Below, in pieces: positions 44,851 to 53,734 of a DNA stretch of 64,000 nucleotides. Origin of the DNA: JAPPHA01 sp965220985 (GTDB taxonomy: Bacteria > Pseudomonadota > Alphaproteobacteria > Rhodobacterales > Rhodobacteraceae); contig OZ244854.1 of the NCBI GenBank assembly GCA_965220985.1, positions 1,364,001 through 1,428,000 on the forward strand. The letters run 5' to 3'. Under the pieces are notes generated by a model, which did not search any database, had not been told where the DNA came from, and saw only the letters and a list, made by a program, of their open reading frames with translations. Each line of letters starts with the position of its first letter. Position 1 is the first letter of the stretch. The position numbers were made by a program, and so were the translations under genes.

Positions 44851-45644
44851 GTGCCGGTGAACTCCGGTGGACGTTTTTCCAGGAAAGCCGCAAGCCCCTC
44901 CTTGCGATCCTGCGAGAACATCAGCAGGGCCGAAAGATCCCCGCCTTCGCTCAGGGCCTGATCGAAGCTCTGGTGACCCGAGCGATCGATGGCCTGCTTG
45001 ATCGCCATCACCGCCAACGGCGCCGAGAGGGAGATTTCGTCGGCGATCTCGACGGCTTTCGCGACAGCCTGACCAGGGGGCGTGACATGGTTCAACAGCC
45101 CGAGATCCTTTGCTTCTTCGGCCGTAATCCTGCGCCCGGTATAGGCCAGTTCCTTCGCCTTGCGTTCGCCGATGGCGTGGGCGAGCGACCAGGCTCCCCC
45201 GAGGATCGGGAACAGCCCGAGCTTCGCTTCGGTCAGTCCCAGCTTCGCGGTCTCGGACCCGATGATGAAATCGCAGCGCAAGGCGATTTCCAGACCGCCA
45301 CCGAGCGCATGGCCTTCGACTGCCGCGATGACCGGCTTGGTGTAGCGGGCGAGAAACCGCATGAATTCGTGCCAGACCGACTGGTTGTGGCGATGGCGGT
45401 ACTTCTCGAACGCGGGCATGCCGGACGATGCCGTGCCCTTGACGTCGCCACCGGCGCAGAATGCGGTTTCATCTCCGGTCAGGACAACGGCTGCGATCGC
45501 GTGATCGAGTTCCCACGCCTCCATTGCCGCGCGGGTTTCGCTCAACATCTCGTCGGTGAGCGCGTTTCGCGCTTCCGGTCGGTTGAACCTGACGATGCCG
45601 GCAGCGCCGCTCACATGGCACAGGGTTTCAGCCATGCTCGTCAC
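44847..45644 (-). CDS. Enoyl-CoA hydratase/isomerase family protein
   Basis: A 265-residue crotonase-fold protein: FNRPEARNALTDEM, AVVLTGDETAFCAGGDVKG (oxyanion-hole strand), KPVIAAVEGHALGGGLEIALRCDFIIGSE and KLGLTEAKLGLFPILGGAW. The place of the hydratase Glu144 is in GGGLEIAL, and the second catalytic position in TEAKLGLFP is glutamate-poor in part, so hydratase versus hydratase/lyase cannot be settled. In an operon with an ADP-forming acyl-CoA synthetase and an aldehyde dehydrogenase, a feruloyl-CoA hydratase/lyase-like role is the attractive inference. Confidence 0.88.
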   Translation of the reverse strand: MTSMAETLCHVSGAAGIVRFNRPEARNALTDEMLSETRAAMEAWELDHAIAAVVLTGDETAFCAGGDVKGTASSGMPAFEKYRHRHNQSVWHEFMRFLARYTKPVIAAVEGHALGGGLEIALRCDFIIGSETAKLGLTEAKLGLFPILGGAWSLAHAIGERKAKELAYTGRRITAEEAKDLGLLNHVTPPGQAVAKAVEIADEISLSAPLAVMAIKQAIDRSGHQSFDQALSEGGDLSALLMFSQDRKEGLAAFLEKRPPEFTGT

Positions 45645-45828
45645 CGTGCAGGATCACGGGCTTGCCCCCGACTGCATAGTCGCCATCCTTGACCTCGTTG
45701 ATCACCACCCGCACCTGGTGCGGTTTGGCGCCGAGAACATCGACAACCGCATCGCTCAGACGGGCCATCAGTTCGTGCTTGGTCTCGGGCTCTCGCCCTT
45801 CGATGATTGTCACCTGAACGATTGCCAT
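45628..45828 (-). CDS. 4-oxalocrotonate-tautomerase-like protein lacking Pro1
   Basis: A 66-residue tautomerase-superfamily protein with the characteristic pattern IVQVTIIEGREPETKHELMARL ... VRVVINEVKDGDYAVGGKP. In 4-OT the residue after the initiator Met is the catalytic proline; here the codon is GCA, giving MAIVQV, so the N-terminal base would be Ala. The 4-OT residues Arg11-like and Arg39-like have recognisable counterparts. Length is close to the 62-residue 4-OT. It overlaps the enoyl-CoA hydratase start by 17 bases and follows the SDR by nine, in the eight-gene operon. Confidence 0.85.
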   Translation of the reverse strand: MAIVQVTIIEGREPETKHELMARLSDAVVDVLGAKPHQVRVVINEVKDGDYAVGGKPVILHGDEHG

Positions 45829-45837
45829 GCTTGTCTC

Positions 45838-46587
45838 CTAATGAATGACGCCGCCACCATCGACGCCGAGCGACTGGCCGCTCACGAACAGCGCGTGATC
45901 GCTGAGGAAGAAGGCGCACGGTCCGACCAGATCCTGCGGCTGCTGATCGCGGGCGATCGATCTTGCGGCCGCGATGGGCGCGGCCCGTTCGGCAATTCCC
46001 TCGCGGGCCAGCACGCCCTCGCTCATGGTGAGACCGGGCGCCACGGTATTGACGCGGATGTTCTTGTCTCCGAGCTCGCGAATGAGCGACCGGGTCATGG
46101 CGAAGACCGCGCCTTTCGATGCGTCGTAATGCAAAAGGCCTGGAAAGCCGTGAAAAATTCGGTTCGTCGCGATCATGACGATCGAACCGCCTCCGGCTCG
46201 ATCCATCGCCGAAACGACAGCGCGGGTGCACAGCCACGGTCCCTTGACGTTGACCGCCATCACCTGATCCCAAAGCTCTGGCTCGATCTCGTCGTGCATC
46301 TCGATCGGCAGGGCGGAGAACAGCGCCGCATTGTTGACGAGGCCATCAACGCCACCGAATGCGTCTTCGGTCTTTGCGACCATCTTTTCGCAGTCATCGG
46401 GTTTGGTGACGTCCACCTGTGCCGCTTTCGCGACGCCGCCCGACTCCCTGATGCGGGACGCTGCCGGTTCGGGGTCGTCAATGTCAGCGAGCATGACACT
46501 CGCACCCATCGATGCGAACCCTGCGGCCAGAACTGCACCGATGCCCTGAGCGGCACCGGTGACGATGATGCGTTTGTTCTCAAGCAT
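45838..46587 (-). CDS. SDR-family oxidoreductase
   Basis: A 249-residue classical SDR: RIIVTGAAQGIGAVLAAGFA (TGxxxGIG), MLADID (Asp, NAD preference), LVNNAALFS, IVMIATNRIFHG in the catalytic Ser strand (here Thr/Asn rather than a clear Ser), HYDASKGAVFAMTRSLIREL (YxxxK), VNTVAPGLTMSEG and GQSLGVDGGGVIH. Sited between aldehyde dehydrogenase and tautomerase-like genes with one- and nine-base gaps, it probably oxidises a pathway alcohol. Confidence 0.9.
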   Translation of the reverse strand: MLENKRIIVTGAAQGIGAVLAAGFASMGASVMLADIDDPEPAASRIRESGGVAKAAQVDVTKPDDCEKMVAKTEDAFGGVDGLVNNAALFSALPIEMHDEIEPELWDQVMAVNVKGPWLCTRAVVSAMDRAGGGSIVMIATNRIFHGFPGLLHYDASKGAVFAMTRSLIRELGDKNIRVNTVAPGLTMSEGVLAREGIAERAAPIAAARSIARDQQPQDLVGPCAFFLSDHALFVSGQSLGVDGGGVIH

Positions 46588-46588
46588 G

Positions 46589-48007
46589 TTAACCGTGCGA
46601 AATCATGATTGTTTTGGTTTCGGTGTAGTTCGACCAGGAGTGCACGCCGCCTTCGCGGCCAACACCCGAAGCCTTGTAACCACCGAATGGCGCGTTGAGT
46701 TCGCGTCTGAAGGGAGAGTTCACCATCATGGTTCCGGTGCGAACGCCTTTGGCGACCCGCATTGCCCGACCGATGTCGCGGGTCCAGACATAGCCGGCCA
46801 GCCCGTGGTCGCTGTCGTTGGCCAGCGCGATCGCTTCATCATCATCCGAAAAGGTGGTCAAGGCAGCAACTGGTCCGAAGACCTCCTCTCTCCACAAGGG
46901 GCAGTCGGTCGAGGCGATCTCGATCGCGCCTGGCGTGATGAAAAACCCGTCGCCGAAGCAGTCTCCACCGAATAGTGTTTGACCGTTCTGCGTTCCGAAA
47001 TAGGACGCCACCCGGTCTCGATGGTCGCTTGAAATCATCGGACCGACCGTGACGCCGTCATCACGCGGGTTGCCGACCTTCAGATCCCCGGCTGCTCGCG
47101 AAAACGCTTCGTTGAACTGATCGACGATGCTTTCCTGAACGAGAATGCGCGTGCCGTTGAGGCAGGCTTGGCCGTTGTTGGCATAGGCTGACATCACCGC
47201 GCCCTGAACCGCAGGCTGCAAATCCGCGTCATCGAAGACGATCGTGGCAGACTTGCCGCCGAGTTCCGTGATGCATGGCAGATGCCTGCGTGCAGCAGCT
47301 TCGGCGACTGCCGCGCCGCCAATGTGACCGCCGGTAAAGGACACCATGTCGATGCCTCGCGCGGCGGTCAGCGCGGCACCCGTCGTGGCCCCGCCGCCAT
47401 TGACGATGTTCAGGACGCCGTCGGGAAGACCGGCACCGTGAATGAGTTCACCGAGTCGCTTGGTCACGAGCGGGGTCACCTCGGAGGGTTTCCAGACGAT
47501 CGAATTGCCCGCTGCCAGCGCAGGTGCAAGCTTGACCGTTGAAAGCGTGACGGGCACGTTCCAAGGCGTGAACATCGCGCAGACACCGATCGGTTCCTGC
47601 TCGACAATCGTCGTGGCTCCTGGCGTCTGTCCGTGGACCTGTCCCGATGCGGTCGTGAGAAAATCGGCGAAATAGTCGAACCATGCCGCTCCGGCGGCCA
47701 CCTGACCGTGCACTGCTCTTGGGATGATGCCCCCTTCCGAAACCTGGAGTTCGACCAGCTCGTCGGCCGCTTCGCGAATTGCTTTCGCTGCTCGCCGCAG
47801 GACGACCTGTCGTTCTTGGATGGGTGAGCGGGACCAGCTGCCCCGATCGAACGAACGCCGTGCCGCATCGACGGCCTCTTCGACCTGCGATGGGTCAGCC
47901 TCGGACAGGCACGCAATCTGTTTGCCCGTCGATGGGTCGAGGTCGGCAATCGGCGGCCCTTGGCCCTCGACATCCTGTCCATTGATGAAGTTCGTGATGT
48001 TCGTCAT
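46589..48007 (-). CDS. Aldehyde dehydrogenase
   Basis: A 472-residue NAD(P)-dependent aldehyde dehydrogenase. The ATG at 48007 overlaps the acyl-CoA synthetase stop (ATGA); the longer open frame upstream is not family sequence. Motifs: FTPWNVP with N150, WKPSEVTPL, FTGGHIGGA, E248 in ITELGGKSATIV and the catalytic C282 in NNGQACLNGTR. The ending LNAPFGGYKASGVGREGG resembles the hydroxymuconic-semialdehyde dehydrogenase group (DmpC, HpaE). Either vanillin-type or muconic-semialdehyde-type substrates would suit the operon. Confidence 0.92.
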   Translation of the reverse strand: MTNITNFINGQDVEGQGPPIADLDPSTGKQIACLSEADPSQVEEAVDAARRSFDRGSWSRSPIQERQVVLRRAAKAIREAADELVELQVSEGGIIPRAVHGQVAAGAAWFDYFADFLTTASGQVHGQTPGATTIVEQEPIGVCAMFTPWNVPVTLSTVKLAPALAAGNSIVWKPSEVTPLVTKRLGELIHGAGLPDGVLNIVNGGGATTGAALTAARGIDMVSFTGGHIGGAAVAEAAARRHLPCITELGGKSATIVFDDADLQPAVQGAVMSAYANNGQACLNGTRILVQESIVDQFNEAFSRAAGDLKVGNPRDDGVTVGPMISSDHRDRVASYFGTQNGQTLFGGDCFGDGFFITPGAIEIASTDCPLWREEVFGPVAALTTFSDDDEAIALANDSDHGLAGYVWTRDIGRAMRVAKGVRTGTMMVNSPFRRELNAPFGGYKASGVGREGGVHSWSNYTETKTIMISHG

Positions 48008-50076
48008 GCAGCCACTCCGTCGATGACAAGATCGACACCAAAAGCGCCGTCTTGCGTGACGATCAGGGGATTGATTTCGAGCGAGGGGAGAGCGCTCGCA
48101 ACCGACGCCAGGGCGCATGTCGCGTGCATGAGTGCGTCCCGGTCCAGCTTGGGGCCGCCGCGCCATCCGTCCAGCATCCGCGACATGGTGATCGATGCGA
48201 CCATCTGTTCCGCATCCGATTGAATGATCGGAGTCTTTCGATAGCGCAGGTCGTCGAACAGCTCGCACAGCGTTCCGCCGGATCCCAACAGGACCAGAGG
48301 CCCGAAATGCGGGTCGCGCCGCGTGCCGAGCAGAAACTCGGCCCCGTGCACCATCCTCTGGGCGACTATTGAAAGCCCAGGATATGTCGCCTGATGTTCT
48401 TCGATCCGTGCGGAAAGCTCGTCGAATGCCTGTCCGACATCTGCGCGCGACTTGAGACGGAGGCGGACCCCGTCGATTTCGGTTCGATGCTTCAAGTCGG
48501 GAGCGGTCAGCTTGAGAACGATTTCGGGACAGGCATCCAGAAGCTCCATTGCGTCGGTCGCATTGGACACCGGGTGATCATCGACCATGTTGACGCCGGC
48601 ACCGGCCAGCACGTCTCTGATATCGGGTTCTTCGGGAGCATTTGACTCGGGAGCGCTGCGTACCTCCGCCCGGGACTTTCCTGCATTGACCAGCTTGGCG
48701 ACCGCCTGGGTCGCGACGGTCGGATCATCGAAGATCGCGAGGCCTTCCTGGATGAGGTCACGACGATCGTCCGCGTGGAAGTTCCCGGCAATCGCGACCA
48801 GCTGATCCGAATTGCCCGCTCGAAGCTCCCGGAGCCGTGGGAGAATCTCCTTGCGGGTCCGGGGGACCAGCGGAACATGGCTGATGTAGCCCAGCATGGT
48901 CGGCAATCTGCGCTGGGTTCCCCACTTCAGGTGACCACCGGTGATCCCCATGTTGCCCATCGAAGGGGCCGAGATGTCGATCGGATTGCGATCGTTGACG
49001 AAGGGATTGACCTCTTTCAGTTCTTCGAGATCCGCGCACGCATACTGGGGAAGTTGCAGGCCGCCTGAGACTGCCGCATCCGAGATCATGACGGCACCGC
49101 CGCCGGATACGGAGATTGCAGCAACGTCGTTCGACGCAGGCATCACGCCTGCGTTGCATGCGGCGACCAGATCGATGAGATCGTTGATCGATCCGGCCCG
49201 CAACGCGCCGTACTGGGCAAGAAGGTCGTCGACCACGCGATCCTCGACGTACATTGACGCCGTGTGTCCCTGGGCCGCTTCGCCGCCTTGCGGGGTCGTT
49301 CCCACCTTGAGGATGACGACCGGCTTGCCCGCGGTTCGCGCGATTTCCAATGCCTGCAGCAGTTTCAGGCCGCGACCGGCATCTTCCATGTAGACGGCAA
49401 TGGTCTTCGTGGCATCGTCGGTCGCGAAATAGGCGATTGCATCCGCAACATCGATGTCGGCCTGGTTGCCGGTCGAAATCCAGTTCGCGATTCCGAGCCC
49501 CCGGTCGCGAAGCTGCGCAAACATCTGTATGCCGACCGCGCCGGACTGGCTCGCGACCGACAGCGTCCCGATTTCTGGCCAGCCATTGCCGTCGTGATGT
49601 TCGGGAGCCGTCGTGAAACTTGCGACAAATCCCGACGTCAGCGACATGACGCCCATGCAGTTCGGGCCGATCATCCGCATTCCGAACGATCGGGCGATGT
49701 CCAGCAACTCCTGCTGACGCTTGGCACCCTTGGGACCTGCTTCCGCGAACTGGGCGCCATAGACGATCGCGATTTTGGCTCCTTTCTTTCCGGCCTCGAT
49801 CAGGCTGTCCTTGACCAGCTGTGCCGGCACCGCGATCACGGCGACATCGGGGGCTTCTGGCAGATCGCTGATGGAGCGAAAGGCCGGCACGCCCTGAACC
49901 TCATCGTTCTTGCTGTTCACGGGATAGAGGCGGCCACGGTAGTTCCGCTCCAGGCAGAACTTCAGTGCCCGTCCGCCGAATTTCATCGGATTTGTGGAAG
50001 CGCCGATGATTGCGGCGCTTGCGGGCGCAAAGCACATCGCGAGCTTTGCCGCTTCTGTACGATCCAGTTCGATCAT
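48004..50076 (-). CDS. ADP-forming acyl-CoA synthetase (acetate-CoA ligase family)
   Basis: A 690-residue NDP-forming acyl-CoA synthetase with three parts: a CoA-binding domain (APASAAIIGASTNPMKFGGRALKF), a succinyl-CoA-synthetase-like domain with the phospho-histidine H271 in GGEAAQGHTASM, and an ATP-grasp domain at the C-terminus (VAQRMVHGAEFLLGTRRDPHFGPLVLLGSGG). The ATG at 50076 overlaps the upstream stop (ATGA). FerA, the feruloyl-CoA synthetase of Sphingobium SYK-6, belongs to this superfamily; with the hydratase and aldehyde dehydrogenase downstream, an aromatic-acid activating role is inferred. Confidence 0.9.
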   Translation of the reverse strand: MIELDRTEAAKLAMCFAPASAAIIGASTNPMKFGGRALKFCLERNYRGRLYPVNSKNDEVQGVPAFRSISDLPEAPDVAVIAVPAQLVKDSLIEAGKKGAKIAIVYGAQFAEAGPKGAKRQQELLDIARSFGMRMIGPNCMGVMSLTSGFVASFTTAPEHHDGNGWPEIGTLSVASQSGAVGIQMFAQLRDRGLGIANWISTGNQADIDVADAIAYFATDDATKTIAVYMEDAGRGLKLLQALEIARTAGKPVVILKVGTTPQGGEAAQGHTASMYVEDRVVDDLLAQYGALRAGSINDLIDLVAACNAGVMPASNDVAAISVSGGGAVMISDAAVSGGLQLPQYACADLEELKEVNPFVNDRNPIDISAPSMGNMGITGGHLKWGTQRRLPTMLGYISHVPLVPRTRKEILPRLRELRAGNSDQLVAIAGNFHADDRRDLIQEGLAIFDDPTVATQAVAKLVNAGKSRAEVRSAPESNAPEEPDIRDVLAGAGVNMVDDHPVSNATDAMELLDACPEIVLKLTAPDLKHRTEIDGVRLRLKSRADVGQAFDELSARIEEHQATYPGLSIVAQRMVHGAEFLLGTRRDPHFGPLVLLGSGGTLCELFDDLRYRKTPIIQSDAEQMVASITMSRMLDGWRGGPKLDRDALMHATCALASVASALPSLEINPLIVTQDGAFGVDLVIDGVAA

Positions 50077-51482
50077 GCGGGTTTTTTCGTCACCGAGAAC
50101 GCCTCGTTCACGAACCACAACCCGCCATTCTTGCGCAGCACCTGTTCGGTGATGTCGAGGTATCGGCGGCCTTCGTGGATGGCGTCCTGAATCAGATCTT
50201 CGCGCACCTGCGCGAAGTAGACGGCGTTGTTGAAGGCGGTCGCGAGGGACTGTGCCCCGAGCTTGTGGTTCTCGAGAACGGGAAGCGTGTGCATGTCGAA
50301 CCGGAAGAGCGATCGGGTGTCGGTCATCCCCGACACGGTGAAGCTCTCACCGGTCAATTCCTTTCGCAGCTCGCGGATGATGTCATAGCGGCTGATCAGC
50401 GGGAGGGTCTGTTCGGGCCATATGCGCGAGACAATCTCGTGCGCGGGATCGTTCGCGAACCCCTGGATGACGGTCATGCGCCCACCTTCTGCGAGGCGGT
50501 CGAAGACCGGTCGAAGCACGTATTTCAGACGATACTTCATCGTGTGGTTGTGCAGGTAGGGATGATTGAGCAGCGCGTAGTTGTAGCGAAGCTCGGGATC
50601 GCCCTCCTTCGGCAGTATCGGTCGCAAGGTATTTTCCTGGTCCGATCGGTAGATCGTCACGACTGACGGCACTGCATAGACCGGCTGCGAGATCTCTCCC
50701 TGGTGAACCAACCATTCCTTGGCCAGTTCGCCATAGAGTTCCGCGAGCTGAACCTGGAAGTCGTACGAACGATGACCTTCCAAGGCGACATTTCGCCTGA
50801 CCACGGGTTTCGGGTTGTCCTTGGTGCGCTTGGTCAGATCGACCGCCTCGCGCAGGTACATGTTTGTCATGACGAAGGCGGACAGCGGGTGTTCCGCGAC
50901 GCGGTCCATGAGCCGTCCCATGGTGTTGCGGAGATCCTCGAGCCCTCGTCCCTTCATTACCACCAGGATCGGAACATCGGGGTGATGGGCGTGCAGGGCC
51001 CGCAAGGTTCGGGCGAGGATGATGCCATTGTCCATTGGCGTGTAGAGCAGGCGAAAGCCGTCGGGGCCGGGTTCCAGATGGGCGAGTTCTTCTGCCACCC
51101 GATCGGCAATGACCCAGCTTTCGTTGGTCGTGTTGGCAAAGATGTGAAAGCGCTGTCGTTGTTCGTGGAAGGCGAAGCTTCCGGGGGTTCGAACCGAACT
51201 CTCGCTCGACATGAGTTCGGCCATCATGGCGGCATTCGCTTCCGATTTCTTTCGCTTGGGCCGCCCGCGCAGTGCGACTTCGCCGCGTTCGGCTCGCTGC
51301 ATGAAGTCGCGGACGCGGCGTGCCGTGTCGTCCTCGATCCAGCTGCCGGCGGAAATGCGACTGACGAGCTTTCCGTCGTTGACCGCGTGACGGCCGAAAG
51401 TGCTTTCGGCGATTCCGTGCCGGACGCAGAATTTCTTCACGTCTTTGACGAGTGCGGCGATTTCGGTGTTCAACTTGTTCAA
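50073..51482 (-). CDS. Uncharacterised protein with N-terminal HTH-like and methyltransferase-like regions
   Basis: About 469 residues read from TTG 51482, which overlaps the RidA stop (ATTGA). Residues 1-60 (VKKFCVRHGIAESTFGRHAV, NDGKLVSRI, DDTARRVRDFM) look like the short lambda-repressor-type HTH seen in alphaproteobacteria, followed by a basic GRPKRKK linker. The remaining 370 residues show a Rossmann-like methyltransferase pattern (TPMDNGIILARTLRALHAHH, VMKGRGLEDLRNTMGRL, then a C-terminal GGRMTVIQGF), but I recognise no named family. It is translationally coupled on both sides in a catabolic operon. A regulator fused to a ligand-sensing methyltransferase-like domain, or a true methyltransferase, are both possible. 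Confidence 0.65.
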   Translation of the reverse strand: MNKLNTEIAALVKDVKKFCVRHGIAESTFGRHAVNDGKLVSRISAGSWIEDDTARRVRDFMQRAERGEVALRGRPKRKKSEANAAMMAELMSSESSVRTPGSFAFHEQRQRFHIFANTTNESWVIADRVAEELAHLEPGPDGFRLLYTPMDNGIILARTLRALHAHHPDVPILVVMKGRGLEDLRNTMGRLMDRVAEHPLSAFVMTNMYLREAVDLTKRTKDNPKPVVRRNVALEGHRSYDFQVQLAELYGELAKEWLVHQGEISQPVYAVPSVVTIYRSDQENTLRPILPKEGDPELRYNYALLNHPYLHNHTMKYRLKYVLRPVFDRLAEGGRMTVIQGFANDPAHEIVSRIWPEQTLPLISRYDIIRELRKELTGESFTVSGMTDTRSLFRFDMHTLPVLENHKLGAQSLATAFNNAVYFAQVREDLIQDAIHEGRRYLDITEQVLRKNGGLWFVNEAFSVTKKPA

Positions 51483-51961
51483 TCCTGGTCGCCGATCAAA
51501 AAGGTCCCCTCGATCTCGACCGGCTGCCGGTCGACGAGGGAGTCGACACCGACCGAGGATCGGGCGTGACATCCGATCTCGGGTCCGAAGACTTCAAAGA
51601 AGAGATCGCTGGCACCGTTGAGGACGGTGTTGGGTTTCTCGAAGTCGGGGTGTGCATTGATCATTCCGAGAATTTTGACGACCCTTCGGACCCTGTCGAG
51701 GTCGCCGACATGATGCTTGATGGTTGCGAGCATCTTGACGGCCAAGGCGCGTGCGGTTGCATAGGCTTCGTCGATGGTGATGTCGATGTCGACTTTCCCG
51801 CGACGCCTGACGCTGTCATCCTCGAGCAATGCTGCGCCGTGACCCGAGACATAGAGCATCGAGCCGACCTGAACGGCCGATGTGCGGTTCGGGCTCGGCA
51901 GGATCAGCGGTTTTGGCAAGACGATGCCCAGTTCGGACAGCCTTGCGTCGATTTGGCCCAT
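51479..51961 (-). CDS. RidA-family (YjgF/YER057c/UK114) protein
   Basis: A 160-residue Rid-fold protein: AVQVGSMLYVSGHGA, IDEAYATARALAVKMLATIKHHVGDLDRV, and the active-site end HARSSVGVDSLVDRQPVEIEGTF, where the Arg of the RidA-type HARSSVGV is present. The family comprises imine/enamine deaminases and related enzymes; 2-aminomuconate deaminase is also Rid-like. It is the first gene of the eight-gene operon, divergent from the O-demethylase, with an operator-like repeat in the 78-base gap. Confidence 0.87.
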   Translation of the reverse strand: MGQIDARLSELGIVLPKPLILPSPNRTSAVQVGSMLYVSGHGAALLEDDSVRRRGKVDIDITIDEAYATARALAVKMLATIKHHVGDLDRVRRVVKILGMINAHPDFEKPNTVLNGASDLFFEVFGPEIGCHARSSVGVDSLVDRQPVEIEGTFLIGDQD

Positions 51962-51994
51962 GATGACTCCATCAGTATTTGGGCTTGCATCCTG

Positions 51995-52012
51995 CCCATT
52001 TTCTGCCCACTA
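51995..52012. promoter_or_regulatory. TAGTGGG-type operator between ridA-like and O-demethylase genes
   Basis: On the minus strand the sequence is TAGTGGGCAGAAAATGGG: one perfect TAGTGGG and a degenerate second half at the same 11-base period as the sites at 43236 and 58756. It lies 34 bases before the RidA start and 28 bases before the O-demethylase start, so one site could serve both divergent operons. Confidence 0.6.
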
Positions 52013-52039
52013 GTAAAGCCGAAATGCACCGGAGGACGG

Positions 52040-53410
52040 ATGATGACAATGGCAACGCTGCAAGACAAGATCGATGCTGTCGGCGACCCGCTGACCATGC
52101 TCAGAAACGCCCCTGCGGGCCCATACCAGTTTCCGATCAAGGCCGAGTTCACGAACTGGCGGGATGAACAGGAGGCCTGGCGGCATGGGGCGGTGCTCTT
52201 CGATCAGTCGTTCCACATGACAGATCTTCACGTCAAGGGACCTGGCACGAAGGCACTTTGCCAATTCCTTGCGGTGAATTCCATGGCCAATTGGCGTCGC
52301 GATATCGCCAAGCAGTTCGTCCATTGCTCCGAGAGCGGCCATGTCGTTGGCGATGCGATCATTTTCGTTCTTGAAGAGGATCACGCCAACATCGTCAACA
52401 AGCCGATGAACGCCAACTGGGTGATGTATCACGCCGAGCGGGACGGCTTCGACGTGGAGTTCGACCTCGACAGCCGTGCTCTCGACAACACCGGACGACG
52501 CAAGAGCTACCGGTTCGAAGTTCAGGGGCCGAATGCCTGGGGAGTTCTCGAAAAGCTCAACGGCGGGCCGATCGAGGGGTTCAAGTTCTTCGGCATGGGA
52601 GAGGTCAACATCGCCGGGCGCATGGTACGGGCGCTTCGCCATGGCATGGCGGGCGCTGCCGGGCTGGAACTCTTCGGACCGTTCGACGACTACGACCTGA
52701 TTCGGGATGCAATTCTCGAGGCAGGGGAACCGGAGGGTCTGCGGGCGGCGGGTTCAAGGACCTACTCGACCGTTGCCCATGAAAGCGGCTGGTTCCCGTC
52801 GCCTTTGCCCGCGATCTACACCGGTGCGGAGCTTGCCGATTATCGCAAGTGGCTGTCTGCGGACAGTCTCGAAGCGAATCTGTCGCTGGGCGGTTCGTTC
52901 ATTGGCGAGAGCGTCGACGACTACTACCTCACGCCGTACGACATCGGCTACGGTCACATCGTCAAGTTCGATCACGATTTCATCGGCCGCGATGCGCTGG
53001 AGAAAATTGCCGGCGAGCCCCATCGTCACAAGAGGACGTTGCGCTGGTCGAAGGACGACGTGGTCAAGATCTTCGCCTCCCAGCTTGGCGACGATGGCGA
53101 ACGCTACAAGTTCATGGAGATGCCTGCCTCCCACTACGCGACCTGTCCTTATGATGACGTTCGGATGAACGGTGAAACGGTCGGGATCTCTCACTACCCG
53201 GTCTACACGTCGAACGTGCGCAGCTGGATTTCGCTGGCGCTCCTTGACGAGCGCGCGGCGGAACCGGGCACCAAGGTGACGTTGAGGTGGGGCGAGCCGG
53301 ATGGCGGAACGCTGAAGCCGACCGTTGAACGTCATGCCCAGACCGACGTGCAGTGCATCGTCGAGCCGTGTCCGATTTCGGTGACGGCCCGCGAGTCCTA
53401 CCGGGCATGA
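52040..53410 (+). CDS. GcvT-family aromatic O-demethylase (LigM/DesA-like)
   Basis: A 456-residue aminomethyltransferase-fold protein, much longer than GcvT or DmdA and matching the length of LigM (vanillate) and DesA (syringate) tetrahydrofolate-dependent O-demethylases. GGAGGA precedes two ATGs (52040, 52043). The N-terminus DPLTMLRNAPAGPYQFPIKAEFTNWRDEQEAW, then VLFDQSFHMTDLHVKG, follows the LigM/DesA pattern; GEVNIAGRMVRALRHGMAGAAGLELFGP is the folate-binding core. These enzymes move a methyl group from a methoxyaromatic acid to tetrahydrofolate. No methylene-tetrahydrofolate genes are adjacent. The choice of vanillate, syringate or another methoxyarene is open. Confidence 0.85.
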   Translation: MMTMATLQDKIDAVGDPLTMLRNAPAGPYQFPIKAEFTNWRDEQEAWRHGAVLFDQSFHMTDLHVKGPGTKALCQFLAVNSMANWRRDIAKQFVHCSESGHVVGDAIIFVLEEDHANIVNKPMNANWVMYHAERDGFDVEFDLDSRALDNTGRRKSYRFEVQGPNAWGVLEKLNGGPIEGFKFFGMGEVNIAGRMVRALRHGMAGAAGLELFGPFDDYDLIRDAILEAGEPEGLRAAGSRTYSTVAHESGWFPSPLPAIYTGAELADYRKWLSADSLEANLSLGGSFIGESVDDYYLTPYDIGYGHIVKFDHDFIGRDALEKIAGEPHRHKRTLRWSKDDVVKIFASQLGDDGERYKFMEMPASHYATCPYDDVRMNGETVGISHYPVYTSNVRSWISLALLDERAAEPGTKVTLRWGEPDGGTLKPTVERHAQTDVQCIVEPCPISVTARESYRA

Positions 53411-53734
53411 GTCGCACGACTTGTCGATTGAAGGTGTGAGCCATGGGTCTTGTTCCGCTGCCAAAGTGATTGACGCGTTGGCGGACGAGACGACCAACGA
53501 CCACGATCCGGTTGACGCGCTCGCGACATTGAGATGGAGATCGGGCGTTCTGAACAAAGTCCGACTGCCATTTCGAAATTGGTGCCAGGTTGCGCACGAC
53601 TCCGTTGTGACGTAGCTGCATCGACGCCGATTGTCGTCAGATTGTGGCGAAACTGCGCATGTCAGCACCGTGAAGCCCGTTCGACGTTTGGCCACGGGAT
53701 GATCCGGCGGACGGTGCGGATGAAGGAAATCGAG
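53411..53734. other. Intergenic stretch, no gene recognised
   Basis: About 320 bases after the O-demethylase gene, marking the change from catabolic genes to small antitoxin-like genes. No terminator with T-tract seen. Confidence 0.4.

Noticed and set aside
43327..44961. 544-codon plus-strand frame opposite the FAD oxidoreductase gene
   Set aside because: Antisense shadow in GC-rich DNA; the minus strand carries clear FAD motifs.
48008..48268. Upstream extension of the aldehyde dehydrogenase frame
   Set aside because: It overlaps the acyl-CoA synthetase C-terminus and has an arginine-rich, non-family composition; the ATGA junction at 48007 is the likely start.
51452..52039. Long N-terminal extension of the O-demethylase frame
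   Set aside because: This open frame runs antisense over the RidA-like gene and does not look like protein sequence; GGAGGA and the family N-terminus point to the ATG at 52040.
52040..53410. DmdA-type DMSP demethylase
   Set aside because: The protein is far longer than DmdA or GcvT and its N-terminus matches the LigM/DesA pattern; no DmdB/C genes are present.
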